Translations under genes and position numbers: made by a program
Notes under the pieces: generated by a model
The model's input: only the letters and a program-made list of their open reading frames with translations
What the model was told of the DNA's origin: nothing
The model's database searches: none
NCBI GenBank assembly: GCA_030998225.1
Contig: JAPYXD010000391.1
Location: forward strand, 2,170,001 to 2,234,000
Source of the DNA: Diplolepis rosae
Taxonomy: Eukaryota; Arthropoda; Insecta; Hymenoptera; Diplolepididae
Direction: 5' to 3'
Length of the DNA: 64,000 bases
Shown here: piece after piece, positions 1-10,700 of the stretch
Numbering within the stretch: position 1 is the first letter of the stretch
How the letters are laid out: every line of letters starts with the position of its first letter

Positions 1-560
1 TGAATTTGAAAAAAATTTGTTTGAATCATAGAAATTCGCATATTGCTAAACCCAGAAAAAAGTTTCTTTGATTAAAAAAAAATTTCTTTGAATCAAACAA
101 AGTGCATTGCTATAGAGTCAAAGAAAAGCTTCTTTGATTTAACTAAATTTCTTGATTCTTATTTTTTTCTGTGAATCAAAGAAATGAATGTGTACGTAGT
201 CGCATAGTACATACGTAATGTGATTCGCAAAAATATTTTGTTTAATTTAAAGAAAAAAAATAATCAAGAAATTTCTTTAAATCGAAGAAACTTTCCTTTG
301 ACTCTATAGCAATGCACTTTTTTTGATCGAAAGAAATTTTTTTTTTAATAAAACAAAGTGCATTGCTATAGAGTCAAAGAAAATTTTCATTGATTCAAAG
401 AAATTTCTTGGTTTTTTTTTCTTCTTTCAATTAAAGAAATGAATGTATACACAGTTGCATAGTACATACATAAGGTGATTAACAAAAATATTTTGTTCAA
501 TTCAATGAAAACAAAATTCTTCGTTCAAGGTAGTAAAACTACATGAATTAATTCTTTAGT
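1..560. repeat. AT-rich direct and inverted repeat block
   Basis: A stretch around 'caaagtgcattgctatagag' occurs at about 101 and again near 354, and in inverted orientation near 298-326. A second stretch around 'gcatagtacatac' recurs at about 204 and 458. Between them lie many copies of the near-palindromic word TTTGATTCAAAGAAA. This looks like a decayed repetitive element with subterminal repeats. I see no coding potential, and its ends and class are not defined. Confidence 0.6.
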
Positions 561-1665
561 TTTGGCCAGTACTGTATTTGAACCAAAAAAAAATATTTTT
601 TTAAATCAAATAAATAATCTTAAAAAATAATTTATTTTATTTGAAAAAGGCTCAAAACGTGATTTCTTGAATTCAAATAAATTTTTATTTGTTTTAAACG
701 TATTTTTATTTCGAATTAAAGAAATAAAGTTAAAAAAACGATAATCAAAAACAAAGGTAAAATTAAGAATTTTGAAATCTAATCAAAACTTTTCTTCGAC
801 TTTTTTACACCTCAAGCTCAAAGTTAGAATTATGAGGGGCGAGTATTTCGTTTTGTATTAGGTTTTATAAGCGAGATAAATCAATATCTCACGAAGAGTT
901 ACTGAGCGCGTGAAATTTTTCCAGAAGACGGGATATTGTACGCTTTTTCACCTTATGGTAAATGTCACCTTGTCGTAAAGTCGTTCTACGAGTACATTAC
1001 AATGAAAATAAATTCTAAAAAGCAAAGGAGACATTATTTTTTGTTACTAACTTTATACGAATACACAGTCACTAAACATATAGTCGCTCTTATTAAAACT
1101 ATTTATTATAGAATACAGAAAAACGTAATTGGAATATCTTTAATCAGATAAAATGAGGAAGGAAACAAGCAAAATCAGAAATGAACTTTATTCGTCGAGC
1201 GGATTCAATTATTCTACAAACAAATCGAATTTTGAATAGCGACCTCCACTTTTGGTCAAATTGATTATGATGTAAACGGATTTGTATTGCAAACAATAAA
1301 AAATAAAAATAATCAGCAGGGATTGAGGGAAATGATTTCAGTGACCAATAAAATCGTAGAGAAATGATCTTTGATTCCCCAGATGCGGATAAAATGCGTA
1401 TCTGTTATTGTAGCATCACGACATCCGTAGTTAAACGTCAGTTACGCATGTTACACATGCACCTGTAGAGCGACTCGACATAGTCTAATCGATTGACTAT
1501 CCGCTGCGATGCGGTAAATTGTATTTATGCGTCGTAAGGGGATAATACTGGACATATTGTACAATCTCATAGCTCCGCCTGAGGTACTATTTGCTGCCAC
1601 CATTGACCGCTTCTTTCTACACAGGCATTCAATTGAGGTTCTTTCTTTACTTATATTTCATCTAC
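561..1665. other. Non-coding stretch, nothing recognised
   Basis: AT-rich at first, with slightly higher GC at 1380-1560. One short open frame at 936-1151 (71 codons) has no recognisable motif and is probably chance. I see no RNA gene, repeat unit or terminal inverted repeat. Confidence 0.5.
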
Positions 1666-1666
1666 C

Positions 1667-1873
1667 ACGCCATGGAGACTAGATATAAGGAGACAAATCT
1701 CTTATGGCCGTACTTCACAAAACACGAAATGAAGTTCTGCCAAGTACTTAGTTAGGAAACTTCCCGATGAGGGCACGTGTGTTCCCTGGGTTTTGTAACT
1801 ATGTACTTGGCAGAACTTCATTTCGGCAATGGATATATGGATATTGATCTCCTTATATCTAGTCTCCATGTAC
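1667..1873. repeat. Foldback (hairpin) element, about 207 bp
   Basis: The left arm contains 'gagactagatataaggaga' and the right arm its complement 'tctccttatatctagtctcc'. Further in, 'gaagttctgccaagtac' (about 1731) pairs with 'gtacttggcagaacttc' (about 1802). The loop is short and the arms together could form a hairpin about 90 bp long. It is a miniature foldback transposon or a recent inverted duplication. The short open frame across it is an artefact. Confidence 0.75.
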
Positions 1874-2339
1874 CACGCTGAAAGAAAAAATTGACGGCTT
1901 GGAAAGCAAAACCGACGCACAGTGGGAAAAATGACGAAAAACCTGACCAAAAAACGAAAATCATTCGATTAATGTGGTAATTAGAAATTATCAAGAGATA
2001 GAGCTCCTGCTTAGTTTTGTAAAAGGAAAGAAGGCCATCTCTTATACCTGCTTCTCAGGAGCAGCTGTCAAAGAAGCCTTTGTTGCCTCTTTTCGTGTCT
2101 CAAAAATCGCGGATCAATAATCTTATTAGATACCGATTTTGAAGCGTGTAAATTAATTTTTCGAGATGAAAAGTGTTCCTGGAGGTAAGTCGAATAATTT
2201 GATGTATTACATTTGCATACTAAACATGTTAAAATATATCTAAATATTGAATTAAAAAGCTGTCTCAAATGATTGTAAATAATAGAATATATGTATGTTT
2301 TATTATCGAAAAAGTTAAAAAATTAAATATGATTATTAT
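1874..2339. other. Non-coding stretch, nothing recognised
   Basis: AT-rich sequence between the foldback and a TAA-rich microsatellite. Short open frames here lack motifs. No structure seen. Confidence 0.5.
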
Positions 2340-2474
2340 TCAAATATTTAAAATAATATAATAATAGTATAATAATAATAATGATAATAATATAATAATA
2401 TAAATATAATAATATAAATAATTTCAAATTAATTAGGTGAGTTTAAATATTTGAATATAAATAATAATAATAAA
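2340..2474. repeat. TAA/ATA-rich microsatellite
   Basis: Imperfect runs of AATAATAT- and AATAATA-type units occupy most of this interval. Simple-sequence DNA with no coding content. Confidence 0.8.
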
Positions 2475-2565
2475 TAGTCGACCGGCAATCGAAAGACCTG
2501 GGCTCGAATCCCAGCGCAGTCGAAAGCGTCTTTTTTTCCAAAGAAAGATTTTCAAATTCTTTAAT
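2475..2565 (+). repeat. tRNA-like SINE fragment (3' half)
   Basis: It contains 'gggctcgaatcccag', which matches a Pol III B box and T-arm, followed by 'cagtcgaaagcgtc' and a T-run. The same tail occurs near 23800-23890, and in reverse orientation near 39330-39410, 46310 and 58040-58105. It looks like a family of tRNA-derived short interspersed elements. The A-box half is not convincing here, so this copy is probably truncated and inactive. Confidence 0.55.
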
Positions 2566-2586
2566 ATTATTATTATATTGTATCTA

Positions 2587-3854
2587 TAACTTAATTCGTG
2601 CGGTTTTCTAAGAGGTAGCGTAGCTTGATTATTATTCCATCGTTCCAATATTCCGAACATGCGTTGGAAAGCTACTGCCATTGTGCGTCTTTTTCAGTAT
2701 ATGTCATTCATTTGAAACGTAAACAACAGTAATTTTTTTTCACTCAAATATGTCGAACTTTGTGCCTGAAAAAGTGTTTTTGCGGGAAGTTCTCCTTTAT
2801 AACTTTAATATGAAGAAAAATTCTGCCGAAAGTCATCGTATTTTAGTAGAAGTTCATGGTGAACATGCTCTAGCTGAGCGAACGTGCCAAATGTGGTTTG
2901 CACGATTTAAAAGTGGTGATTTTCGCTTGGAAGACGAAGAACATCTCGGGCAGCCAAAAAAGTTTGATGATGAAGAACTGAAAGCATTACTCGATGAAGA
3001 TTGTTGCCAAACACAAGAAGAGCTCGCAGAATCTTTGAGAGTCACTCAAGCAGCCATTTCAAAACGTTTGAAAGCAGCTGGATACATTCAAAAGCAAGGA
3101 AATTGGGTTCCATATGAACTCAAGCCGAGAGACGTTGAAAGGCGGTTTTGCATGTCCGAAATGCTGCTGGAACGCCACAAAAAGAAGTCATTTTTGCATC
3201 GGATTGTTACTGGTGATGAAAAATGGATCCATTACGACAACCCCAAGCGCGAAAAATCATATGTGAAACCCGGCCAACCAGCCAAATCAACGGCAAAGCC
3301 GAATATCCATGGCGCGAAGGTAATACTCTGTATTTGGTAGGATCAGAAGGGTGTGCTCTATTATAAGCTGCTAAAACCGGGTGAAACCATCAATGGAGAA
3401 CGCTACCAAACACAATTAATCCGTTTGAAGAGAGCAATAGCCGAAAAACGCCCGGAATATGTGACCAGACACGAGGCAATAATTTTCCATCAGGACAACG
3501 CTCGGCCCCATGTTGCTATTCCGATTAAGAACTATTTGGGAAACAGTAGATGTGAAGGTTTACCCCACCCGCCTTATAGCCCAGACCTTGCCCCTTCTGA
3601 CTACCATTTGTTCCAGTCGATGCAGAACGCCCTCACTCGAATTCGGTTCACATCAGAACAGGGTATCAAAAATTGTATTGATTCATTGATGGCCGCCAAG
3701 CCGGCGCAGTTCTCTTGGGATGGAATCCACAAATTGCCAGAAAGATGGGAAAAAGTCATAGCTTCAAATGGGCAATACTTTGAATAATACTATTGTACAT
3801 GTTTTTCTTAAATAAACGTTCAAATTTTGAAAAAAAACCGCATGAATTAAGTTA
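2587..3854 (+). mobile_element. mariner element with one nonsense mutation
   Basis: A 1268-bp element flanked by TA duplications (2585-2586 and 3855-3856). Its terminal inverted repeats begin TAACTTAATTCRTGCGGTTTT at both ends. The interior codes for a DD34D transposase (2750-3787). Size and structure match an almost complete Tc1/mariner unit. The protein resembles the mellifera-type branch more than the Mos1-type copies near 36 and 52 kb; that subfamily call is from memory of the motifs. Confidence 0.9.
2750..3787 (+). pseudogene. mariner transposase, single premature stop
   Basis: The frame reads as a 345-residue mariner transposase starting MSNFVPEKVF. Two N-terminal helix-turn-helix regions cover roughly residues 5-110 (RTCQMWFARF, TQEELAESLRVTQAAISKRL). 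The catalytic domain keeps the DD34D triad: Asp in TGDEKWI, Asp in HQDNARPH and Asp in LAPSDYHLF. The linker motif WVPYEL and the C-terminal PERWEKVIASNGQYFE are also present. One in-frame TAG at 3338-3340 replaces the second Trp of the usual WWD, and reading continues in the same frame afterwards. No frameshift is seen, so the copy died recently and by a single base change. Confidence 0.9.
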
Positions 3855-4500
3855 TAGATCCCATATTTGAAATTTAAAATATTTCTTTGAATCAAAGAAA
3901 AATATAAAATAAGAAAATATGTACAAAATATACATATATCTAAAATAATTTCACGGATAAAATTAACCAATTCAAGAAGATATACTAATGCACTTCAGAA
4001 CACTTTTTGGTCAGATACGTACATTTCATTTAAAATGTAAAAAACCTTATCAAAAATGAAAGATTGTTATTTGCATCAATCTATGCTAGATACGGAAAAA
4101 GTTAGGGAAGAAATTTTTTGTTTCAAAAATATCTACAAATTAGCTCATCACTCCCTGATATATATCAATGTAAAAAATTTCTTTGATTTAAACAAATACT
4201 TTATTTAATAAATTAATTAATATTTGTTTCATGTTACTTGAATATTCCACGGAATTAATCTGAGTGCATTTAGTGATCTTAACAAATTATTTTTTTTAAT
4301 TAAACAAAATCTTGGTTCAATGAAGCAAAACTTTTTGTTTTATTTCAAAAAATTATTTGGTCAATAGGCTCTTAACTCTAATTATACTTAAATTCAATAA
4401 AATCTACTTCTAATACCAATTTTAATCAGTAACTGATTTCCATCTACTCCACTCAAAGAACCGTTTCTTTAAATTAAAGAATTATTGCCTTGATATACTA
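3855..4500. other. AT-rich stretch with TTTGATTCAAAGAAA-type words
   Basis: No gene. Repeated short words resembling those of the 1-560 block (for example near 3880, 4165 and 4470) suggest it may be another part of the same decayed repeat family, perhaps split by the mariner insertion at 2587. This is inference only. Confidence 0.4.
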
Positions 4501-4550
4501 CTGTGGGCAAAAACTAAGGTGGATTTTGTTATAAAATGAACAATCTCTAT

Positions 4551-5187
4551 TTATGTATCCAAATCAATTTCATCCCCTTCAAAGTAATCCCCTCCTGACA
4601 TAATGAACTTATGCCAACGTTTTTTCCAATCGTCGAAACACTTGTTAAATTCGATTTCCGGAATTGCCTTCAAAACCTTCTTCGATTCGGCTTCTATCTC
4701 TTCAATCGTGTCAAAACGGTGTCCTTGGAGTGTTTTTTTGAGTTTGGGGAATGGACAGAAGTCACACGGAGCAAAATCAGGCGAATATGATGGTTGTGGA
4801 ACGATATACATTGAATTTTTGGCTAAATGGTCACGAAGAACGAGTGCAGTGTGAAACGGCGCCTTATCGTGATGCAAAAACCACGAGTTGTCTGCCCAAA
4901 ATATCTTTTAAAACGGTGTTGAGTGATCCTCTTGAAATGCCAATAGTGTCAGCAAGGTCTCTAATTGTCAATCGACGATTTTTGTGCACTAATTCTTTGA
5001 TTTGATTGACGTGTTGCTCTTCAGTTAATGTTGGTGGTCGTCCGGGTCGTTCCAAGTAATCAACACGTTCTCTGCCTTCTTTGAAGTATTTGTACCACTT
5101 ATAAACATTTTTCTGCGACATGCTCAAATCACCGAAGGCCTTCTGCAACATTCTGAACGTTTCCGCAACTGAAATTTCATTTCGCAA
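4551..5187 (-). pseudogene. mariner transposase, internally deleted (minus strand)
   Basis: On the minus strand, an N-terminal DNA-binding region (5187 to about 4864: VAETFRMLQKAFGDLSMSQK, then GRPPTLTEEQ) joins directly to a C-terminal catalytic piece (4877-4551: HHDKAPFHTA, SYSPDFAPCDFCPFPKLK, WKKRWHKFIMSGGDYFEGD). The central part with the first catalytic Asp is missing. The two halves are in different frames. The motif SPDxAPCDFxLFPKLK places it in a mariner lineage other than the Mos1-type one. It is a dead internal-deletion derivative of roughly 0.7 kb; the exact ends were not found. Confidence 0.8.
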
Positions 5188-5285
5188 ACAATATTTAATG
5201 GCACTTCTTTCTTTTTCACTTAAGTTTTTTAAATTAAATTGATTTCATGAAAATTTAAACAGTAAAAGTCTGTATAACTGCATTA

Positions 5286-5406
5286 GGGGGAGTTCACATA
5301 ATACGTCACGCGATTTTTACCCCCCCCCCGGCCCCTATGTCACGTTAAAATTTGCAGATCCCCCCCCCCCCCAATAAACTGTGTGACGTATTATGTGAAC
5401 GCCCCC
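5286..5406. mobile_element. 121-bp Tourist-like MITE with poly-C tracts
   Basis: Inverted termini 'gggggagttcacataatacg' and its complement near 5380-5406 (cgtattatgtgaacgccccc) are flanked by TTA on both sides. A 3-bp TTA duplication is typical of PIF/Harbinger-type MITEs. The interior carries two long C-runs (about 5322-5330 and 5361-5372), which are prone to slippage. Confidence 0.8.
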
Positions 5407-5785
5407 TTACATAAAATATAAAAAATCTACGCAGGATTTAGATTTCACATCTTAGGCACAATAAGTTTCATTAAATTTCATACGTAGTTATAATAATAAT
5501 GTATACTAAATATAATTTAATAATTATATTATATATATCAATAATCTTAATTATAATAAGTGATTAATTATATTATTTTGTTAAAATAATTTATGAATAA
5601 TTTATGAAAAAAGTTAATTTAAATTTACTTGTGTGAGGCTCAAAAACTCTAGTGACGACACTGGTCCACAAGCTCTGAATAATTCTTCAGTCACTATATA
5701 AGAAAGTTCCAAATCTAATGTCTCAGCATTCTAAGCGAGCGTGTGCGTGATTCAGCGAAAGCGTATCATCATATAAGTAAGTGTA
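5407..5785. other. AT-rich, no gene seen
   Basis: Mostly A+T with a TATA/TAAT-rich centre (5480-5600). The last 80 bases are more mixed. No motif or open frame of note. Confidence 0.5.
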
Positions 5786-6166
5786 CACTGAGAGACGGTT
5801 TGTATATCCAGCGTGCTTCGAGTGTGGCTGCAACGCCAAACATCTATCTAATCGGTAGCTCGGAAAAAGCGTAGTGACCACGCAACTTTGCGCCGCCAGC
5901 GAGCGCGCAAGCGTATTAGCAGCGCCCTAGGAGAGGTTAGCCTTCACGTGGACTGAGAGGCTGATGGTTGTGCTTGCAAACGCATTAATGACTCTCTGGC
6001 TAGCCGCGCCAAAAAAAGCATAGCCAGTACGCAATCTAAGAGCGCGCTGACTGTACGTGCCGTTTGTCCCCCTCCCGTTCTTTTCTAGTATGACTACCAG
6101 CCGTTCACGCATGTATAGTCGCTACTAAAGCATGATGGCGCTGGTTGTACAACCTCTCTCTCAGTG
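5786..6166. mobile_element. 381-bp MITE with CACTGAGAGA termini
   Basis: The ends read CACTGAGAGA... and ...TCTCTCAGTG, with TA directly outside both (5784-5785 and 6167-6168). The same terminus bounds the 1042-bp element at 35017-36058, where an empty site proves the TA duplication. The interior is GC-richer than its surroundings and non-coding. Superfamily uncertain: TA targets suggest Tc1/mariner, while CACTG ends resemble CACTA-type elements. Confidence 0.7.
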
Positions 6167-6180
6167 TAGTTATTAGTTTG

Positions 6181-6800
6181 ATATACGAGGTCTGTTCAAA
6201 AAATAAACACTTGAAATGTTGAAAGTGGCATACCGTGAGTGTACTGTAAGTCAAAAAAGTGTTTACAAGCGGTACAAGCTCTTTACAGAAGGTCCAGAAG
6301 AGGTGAATGACGACGCTCGCCTTGGACGGCCCAGCACGTCACAACCAATGAAAACACTGAAGCAGTAAAGAAAATTGTTATGGAGAATCGTCGAATCATT
6401 ATTAGAGAAGTTGCTGAGGATGTCGGCATATCGGTTGGCTTATGCCATGCAATTTTTTCGGATATTTTGGTTCTGAAGCGTGTGGCAGCGAAGTTCGTTC
6501 CAAAATTGCTGAATTTTGACCTGCTCACTCGTCATTCTTGTTCGTAATTTTTTGCCCAAAAACAATACTGCAATTATGCCTCAGCCATCGTATTCACCAG
6601 ATTTAGCCCCCTGTGACTTTTTCCTGTTCCCAAGATTGAAGAGGCCCATGAAAGGACGGCGCTTTGCCACGATTGAGGATATAAATACCGAATCGCTGAG
6701 AGAGCTTAAGGGCATACCAAAAAGTGCATATCAGAAGTGCTTCGAGGATTGGAGAAAACGCTGGCATAAGTGTGTAATCTGAGGGGGATTACTTTGAAGG
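6181..6800 (+). pseudogene. mariner transposase remnant, deleted and frameshifted
   Basis: It begins with the terminus-like 'cgaggtctgttcaaaaaata' typical of one mariner group. An N-terminal piece (SQKSVYKRYKLFTEG, GRPSTSQPM) is followed after stops and a frame change by the catalytic C-terminus at about 6540-6780 (SYSPDLAPCDFFLFPRLKRP, FEDWRKRWHKCVI). The region between is deleted. The 5' side abuts the CACTGAG MITE and the 3' side abuts a broken SPH exon 2. Confidence 0.85.
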
Positions 6801-6861
6801 GGTCAACATATAGATATACATAGAATTAATCGACAGAGTCAAGTAAAATTACTTCTATTAC

Positions 6862-6963
6862 TTCCGTAGGAGTTTTTAGGGATATGAATTATAAACACAT
6901 GTGTGTGACAATTATGATCACAGGATTAAACGGAATCACTGCAGGGAAGAGTGGCCATTGTAA
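6862..6963 (+). pseudogene. SPH exon-2 relic, 3' half only
   Basis: From 'ttccgtaggagtttttaggg' onward it matches exon 2 of the SPH genes, ending in a recognisable GxxHxxKC region and the intron start GTAAGT/GTAATT. The 5' half is replaced by unrelated sequence next to the mariner remnant. The conserved AGKC is altered to AGKS-like (gggaagagtgg), so Cys is lost. The intron-2 sequence follows it, so this is a partial tandem duplication lying upstream of SPH-A exon 2. Confidence 0.8.
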
Positions 6964-7290
6964 GTAATTATTCATAAAAATATATTCATACAAAGTCGGT
7001 TGCAAAAGTTCCCAAAAAGCTAAAAATCCATAAAAGTAATAATTTGTTTGGCAAAGTTGATATATTTTATTCAAAATAGCCCTCTTCGGACTCAAAACAT
7101 CGCCATGTATAGTCCAGAACCGTAATGAAAAACATTTTTATTTTATCGGTAGAAATTATGTTCAAAATGGCATTCGTCGACCTTTGAATGTCTTAAATGA
7201 CTGCATGACCCATAACGCTTTCCTTTCATGGCTAAATGTATCTAATCGAACAAATAGAAATCACATGAAGCCAAATGAGGTAAATTTAGA
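6964..7290 (-). mobile_element. Ancestral mariner relic after exon 2 (duplicate of the SPH-A copy)
   Basis: Sequence from 'tattcataca' onward, including a 'gttcccaaaaagctaaaaatc' stretch, corresponds to that following exon 2 in every SPH unit (about 8553, 21238, 34620 and 53162). It is the eroded end of a minus-strand mariner that inserted before the array was duplicated. After 7290 a short GC-richer piece (7296-7480) shares 'gagtagacgtcacactaaac' with 9626. Intron-1 sequence then resumes. Confidence 0.6.
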
Positions 7291-7790
7291 GTAGACGTCA
7301 CACTAAACCAAAGACGAGCGGCTTTTCCGCCCGCAACGCCAGGGATGATGACGAGGCTTCCTTAATGACCTGGGAGCCAAAATGGCGGAGACTGACCTAC
7401 GGGTATAATAATGCTGTAGGTAGCTTAAGTGGCTTCAAGATGGTTTTGCGAAATGCAAAAAATCTGCAACGTCACAATGCACTTAAAAAAAAATTCTTTT
7501 GTAGCAATGTAGCAAATAATTACTGATATTATGAGCAAAAGGAATCACACTCGAAAAATCACACGGAATTTAAATGTAATTCAATTAAACACGCATCATT
7601 CGAAACATTGAATAGCAATTTCACGAATGAATGGGAGAAGCATTTGAAAAACTCTAGACAAAAGTATAAAAAATATATTAAAAAACATAAAAAATGTCGT
7701 AAAAAGTGAGCGATAATTAAAACTATATTGTCTTTATTTCTGCATCAAGAGATTAATTCTCTTATTTATAGGTCTGTTTATTTTTTGCAG

Positions 7791-10700
7791 AATCAAATTT
7801 AACATCACTAAAAAATAAAGCACTACGAAGAGGAAGAAATTACGAGTATCTCGGCAAAGAAGAATTACAATATGTGGTTTCCGTAGGAGTTTTTAGAAAT
7901 GGAAATTATGAACAAATATGTATGGCAGTTATGATCGCAGGATTAAACGGAATCACCGCAGGAAAGTGTGGCCATTATAAGTAATTATTACTAAAAAATA
8001 TCAGATGTACAAATAAGTTTTCGCCGTTTGACAAAAATTGGCACCACTAGTAAGTTTTGGATGAAATTGACAGATGCAAAACGTCATTGTTGTAAGCTTG
8101 GACATCTGTCAATAACATAACCTTGAAATAATAGTGAATTTTTATCGGTATTATATATTTTTCGTCTGCGAAAATATCGAGTTTTGTGCCAAATAAGCGT
8201 CATCTGTGGGAACTTTTGATTCACTTCTTCAATTTGAAGAGATCTGCAGCTGAGGTGCATCGATTGCTTGTAGAAAAATATAGTGAGTCTGCCTTGGGTG
8301 AGAGAAGTTGTCGTGAGTTGTTTCAAAATTTTAAGAACGGTGAATTTGACATCGAAGACAGAGAACGTAGTGAAAGGCCGAAAGTGTACGAAGACGCGGA
8401 ATTGGAAGTATTAATGGATCAAGATTCGTACCAGACGCAAGAAGAACTTGCGCGTACATTGAAAGTGACTCAGCAAGCAATTTCACATCGCTTAATAACA
8501 AATATCCAATTTTTGATAAAAAACGGTGGAAACTTATTTGTACACCTGATATATTCATACAAGGTCAGTCGCGAAAGTTCTCAGACAACCTAAAAATCAA
8601 GAAAACTAAAAGTATTTTTGGCAAAGTTGATATACTTCATTCGAAATGCCCCCACCGGATGCAATATACCGGTTTGTACGGTCGAAAACCGAAATAAAAG
8701 ACATTTTCATTTAGTTAGTAGAAATTATGTTTAGGATGTCGGTCGTCGACTTCCGAATGTCTTTAATGTTTGCATAACGCTTTCCTTTCATGGTTAAATG
8801 TAACGATGAGCTGGTGCATTATGGTGCAACAAGCGCAAATTTCGGCACTTTTTTTACAAATTGACGCACAATTTCAACGTTATCTTCGTTCACAGCTGTT
8901 CTCGGCCGACCCATATGTTCGTCGTCATTTAAGTCTTCCTGACCTTCTTTGAGTCGTTAAAACCACTCGTTGATCGCGGGACGGGACAAACACTCATCAC
9001 CATAAACTTTTGGCATCATTTGGTGCATCTCGACAGCTGTTTTACCAAGTTTAAAACAGCTTGATCAACCCGATTATCATAAAATTTTTACACAACATCC
9101 ATGATGGGTGTAGGAATAAATTCCCCAAAGATCTGCTGAATGTCGCCACTAATATTGGCTACTTTTGGCTTGTCTAGTGGCAACAACACGAGTAAAGTTA
9201 ATGCTTTACTTTTCTACTACACTGAGAGAAAATTTTTATTTAATATAATATATAACGTTCTTTTAATTGGGTTTTCAATATGTAAGAAAAAAACTTATTT
9301 GGATTGATCAAGAATTTGATTTCAGTAAATATATAATATCTATTTTCTCCCAAGCAGAAATCATGACACTCTGCCGACCATGACGATCGGTTAAATATCG
9401 GACAAACGTACACGGAGAATAGTTTGGTGGATCCTCTCGCCCAACACGTAGAACTGATGCGCTAAACACACGGAGAGCTGCGCGACCTCTGTTTAGTCGA
9501 ACAGCTCTGCCAATTTGGGAGAACCATTACCCCAAACTAGGCGAGCCGTTACGCGTAATACTTGAGCCAGCCGTTCTCTCGCAAGCTTTGCGATTAGTTT
9601 GGGGTAAACAGTGCCTCAATTTTAGAGTAGACGTCACACTAAACCAAAGAGATACGGCTTTCCCACCGCTAGTGCAACGGTTCTACTAAACTTCTCTCCG
9701 TGTAGGAGATCGACTGTTGATTACCAAAGTTGGTGCAATGTTGTGAAACAATCGGCCCAACCTTATTCCGACTGTAGAAAAAGTAATTTTCCGATAGTGG
9801 ATGTACAAGGTCTATCTAGTGTCTATTCAGCCCTGATAGTAAACTGTAAAATAACAGCGTTTGTACAACGTTGGGTGTACTGCGTGAAAAAATTATTTCA
9901 CCCCTCCCCCCTCTTCAAAACGTAAGGCAAATTACAATATAGGCATAAAATGTTGTTAAAACTGAAAGAAAATTATTTGAAACCTAGACAAAACTATAAA
10001 TCTATCTTAAAGTAAATATGGATTATACAATTCTCCCACCCAGATCGAGTTCTTCTTTCTTCTCGGGTTATTCATCGAGATTTAGCCCCTTCTACTCGAC
10101 CTGACGTGGTCCTAATTACTTTAAGTTACGGTGCGGATCCTGCCTTATGTGTCTCTGTCTCCTTACTCGTGCTAGGTGAGAGAGTGCGTCCAAGTGGCAA
10201 GATGCCACGTTACAACTTTTGAGGGTATGTAATACTTGAGAAAAGTTGCAAGTTCCTGTAAACAATTTAGTACAGTTTCTACATGTATGTATCCAAAATA
10301 CAAAAAAAAATTTTTTAATATGAGAAATATTAGAGAAAATAAAAACCGACGTAGATAGACTACTTTTGGTTTCGATAATGAAAAAATCTTCGATATATTT
10401 TGAAAAGAATATTTGAAGTACTTCAGACAAAAACACTTAGGAACAGAAAATCAAAATAATTTTTTGATTTCCCAAGTAGCTTATGCCCTTAAAAGTATAT
10501 GAAGCAATCTCATTTTTAAATTGCAGCTATTATGCAGAGAGAGCAGGTTTGATTGAAGATGAAAAGAATCTACCTGAGGAGGAACGTACAAAACTTCATG
10601 TGAATACAAAGAGACCTACGCATTCAGATCCGGATATGATCTATACTGTTATCGGTTTTATAGATTTTGACAAATACCTGCCCGATGAACGTAAAGAAGA

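Noticed and set aside
936..1151. 71-codon frame near the window start
   Set aside because: No motif, no splice or promoter context, AT-rich composition as in chance frames.
10116..10436. Minus-strand 106-codon frame in SPH-A intron
   Set aside because: No domain, overlaps ordinary intron sequence, no counterpart in paralogues.
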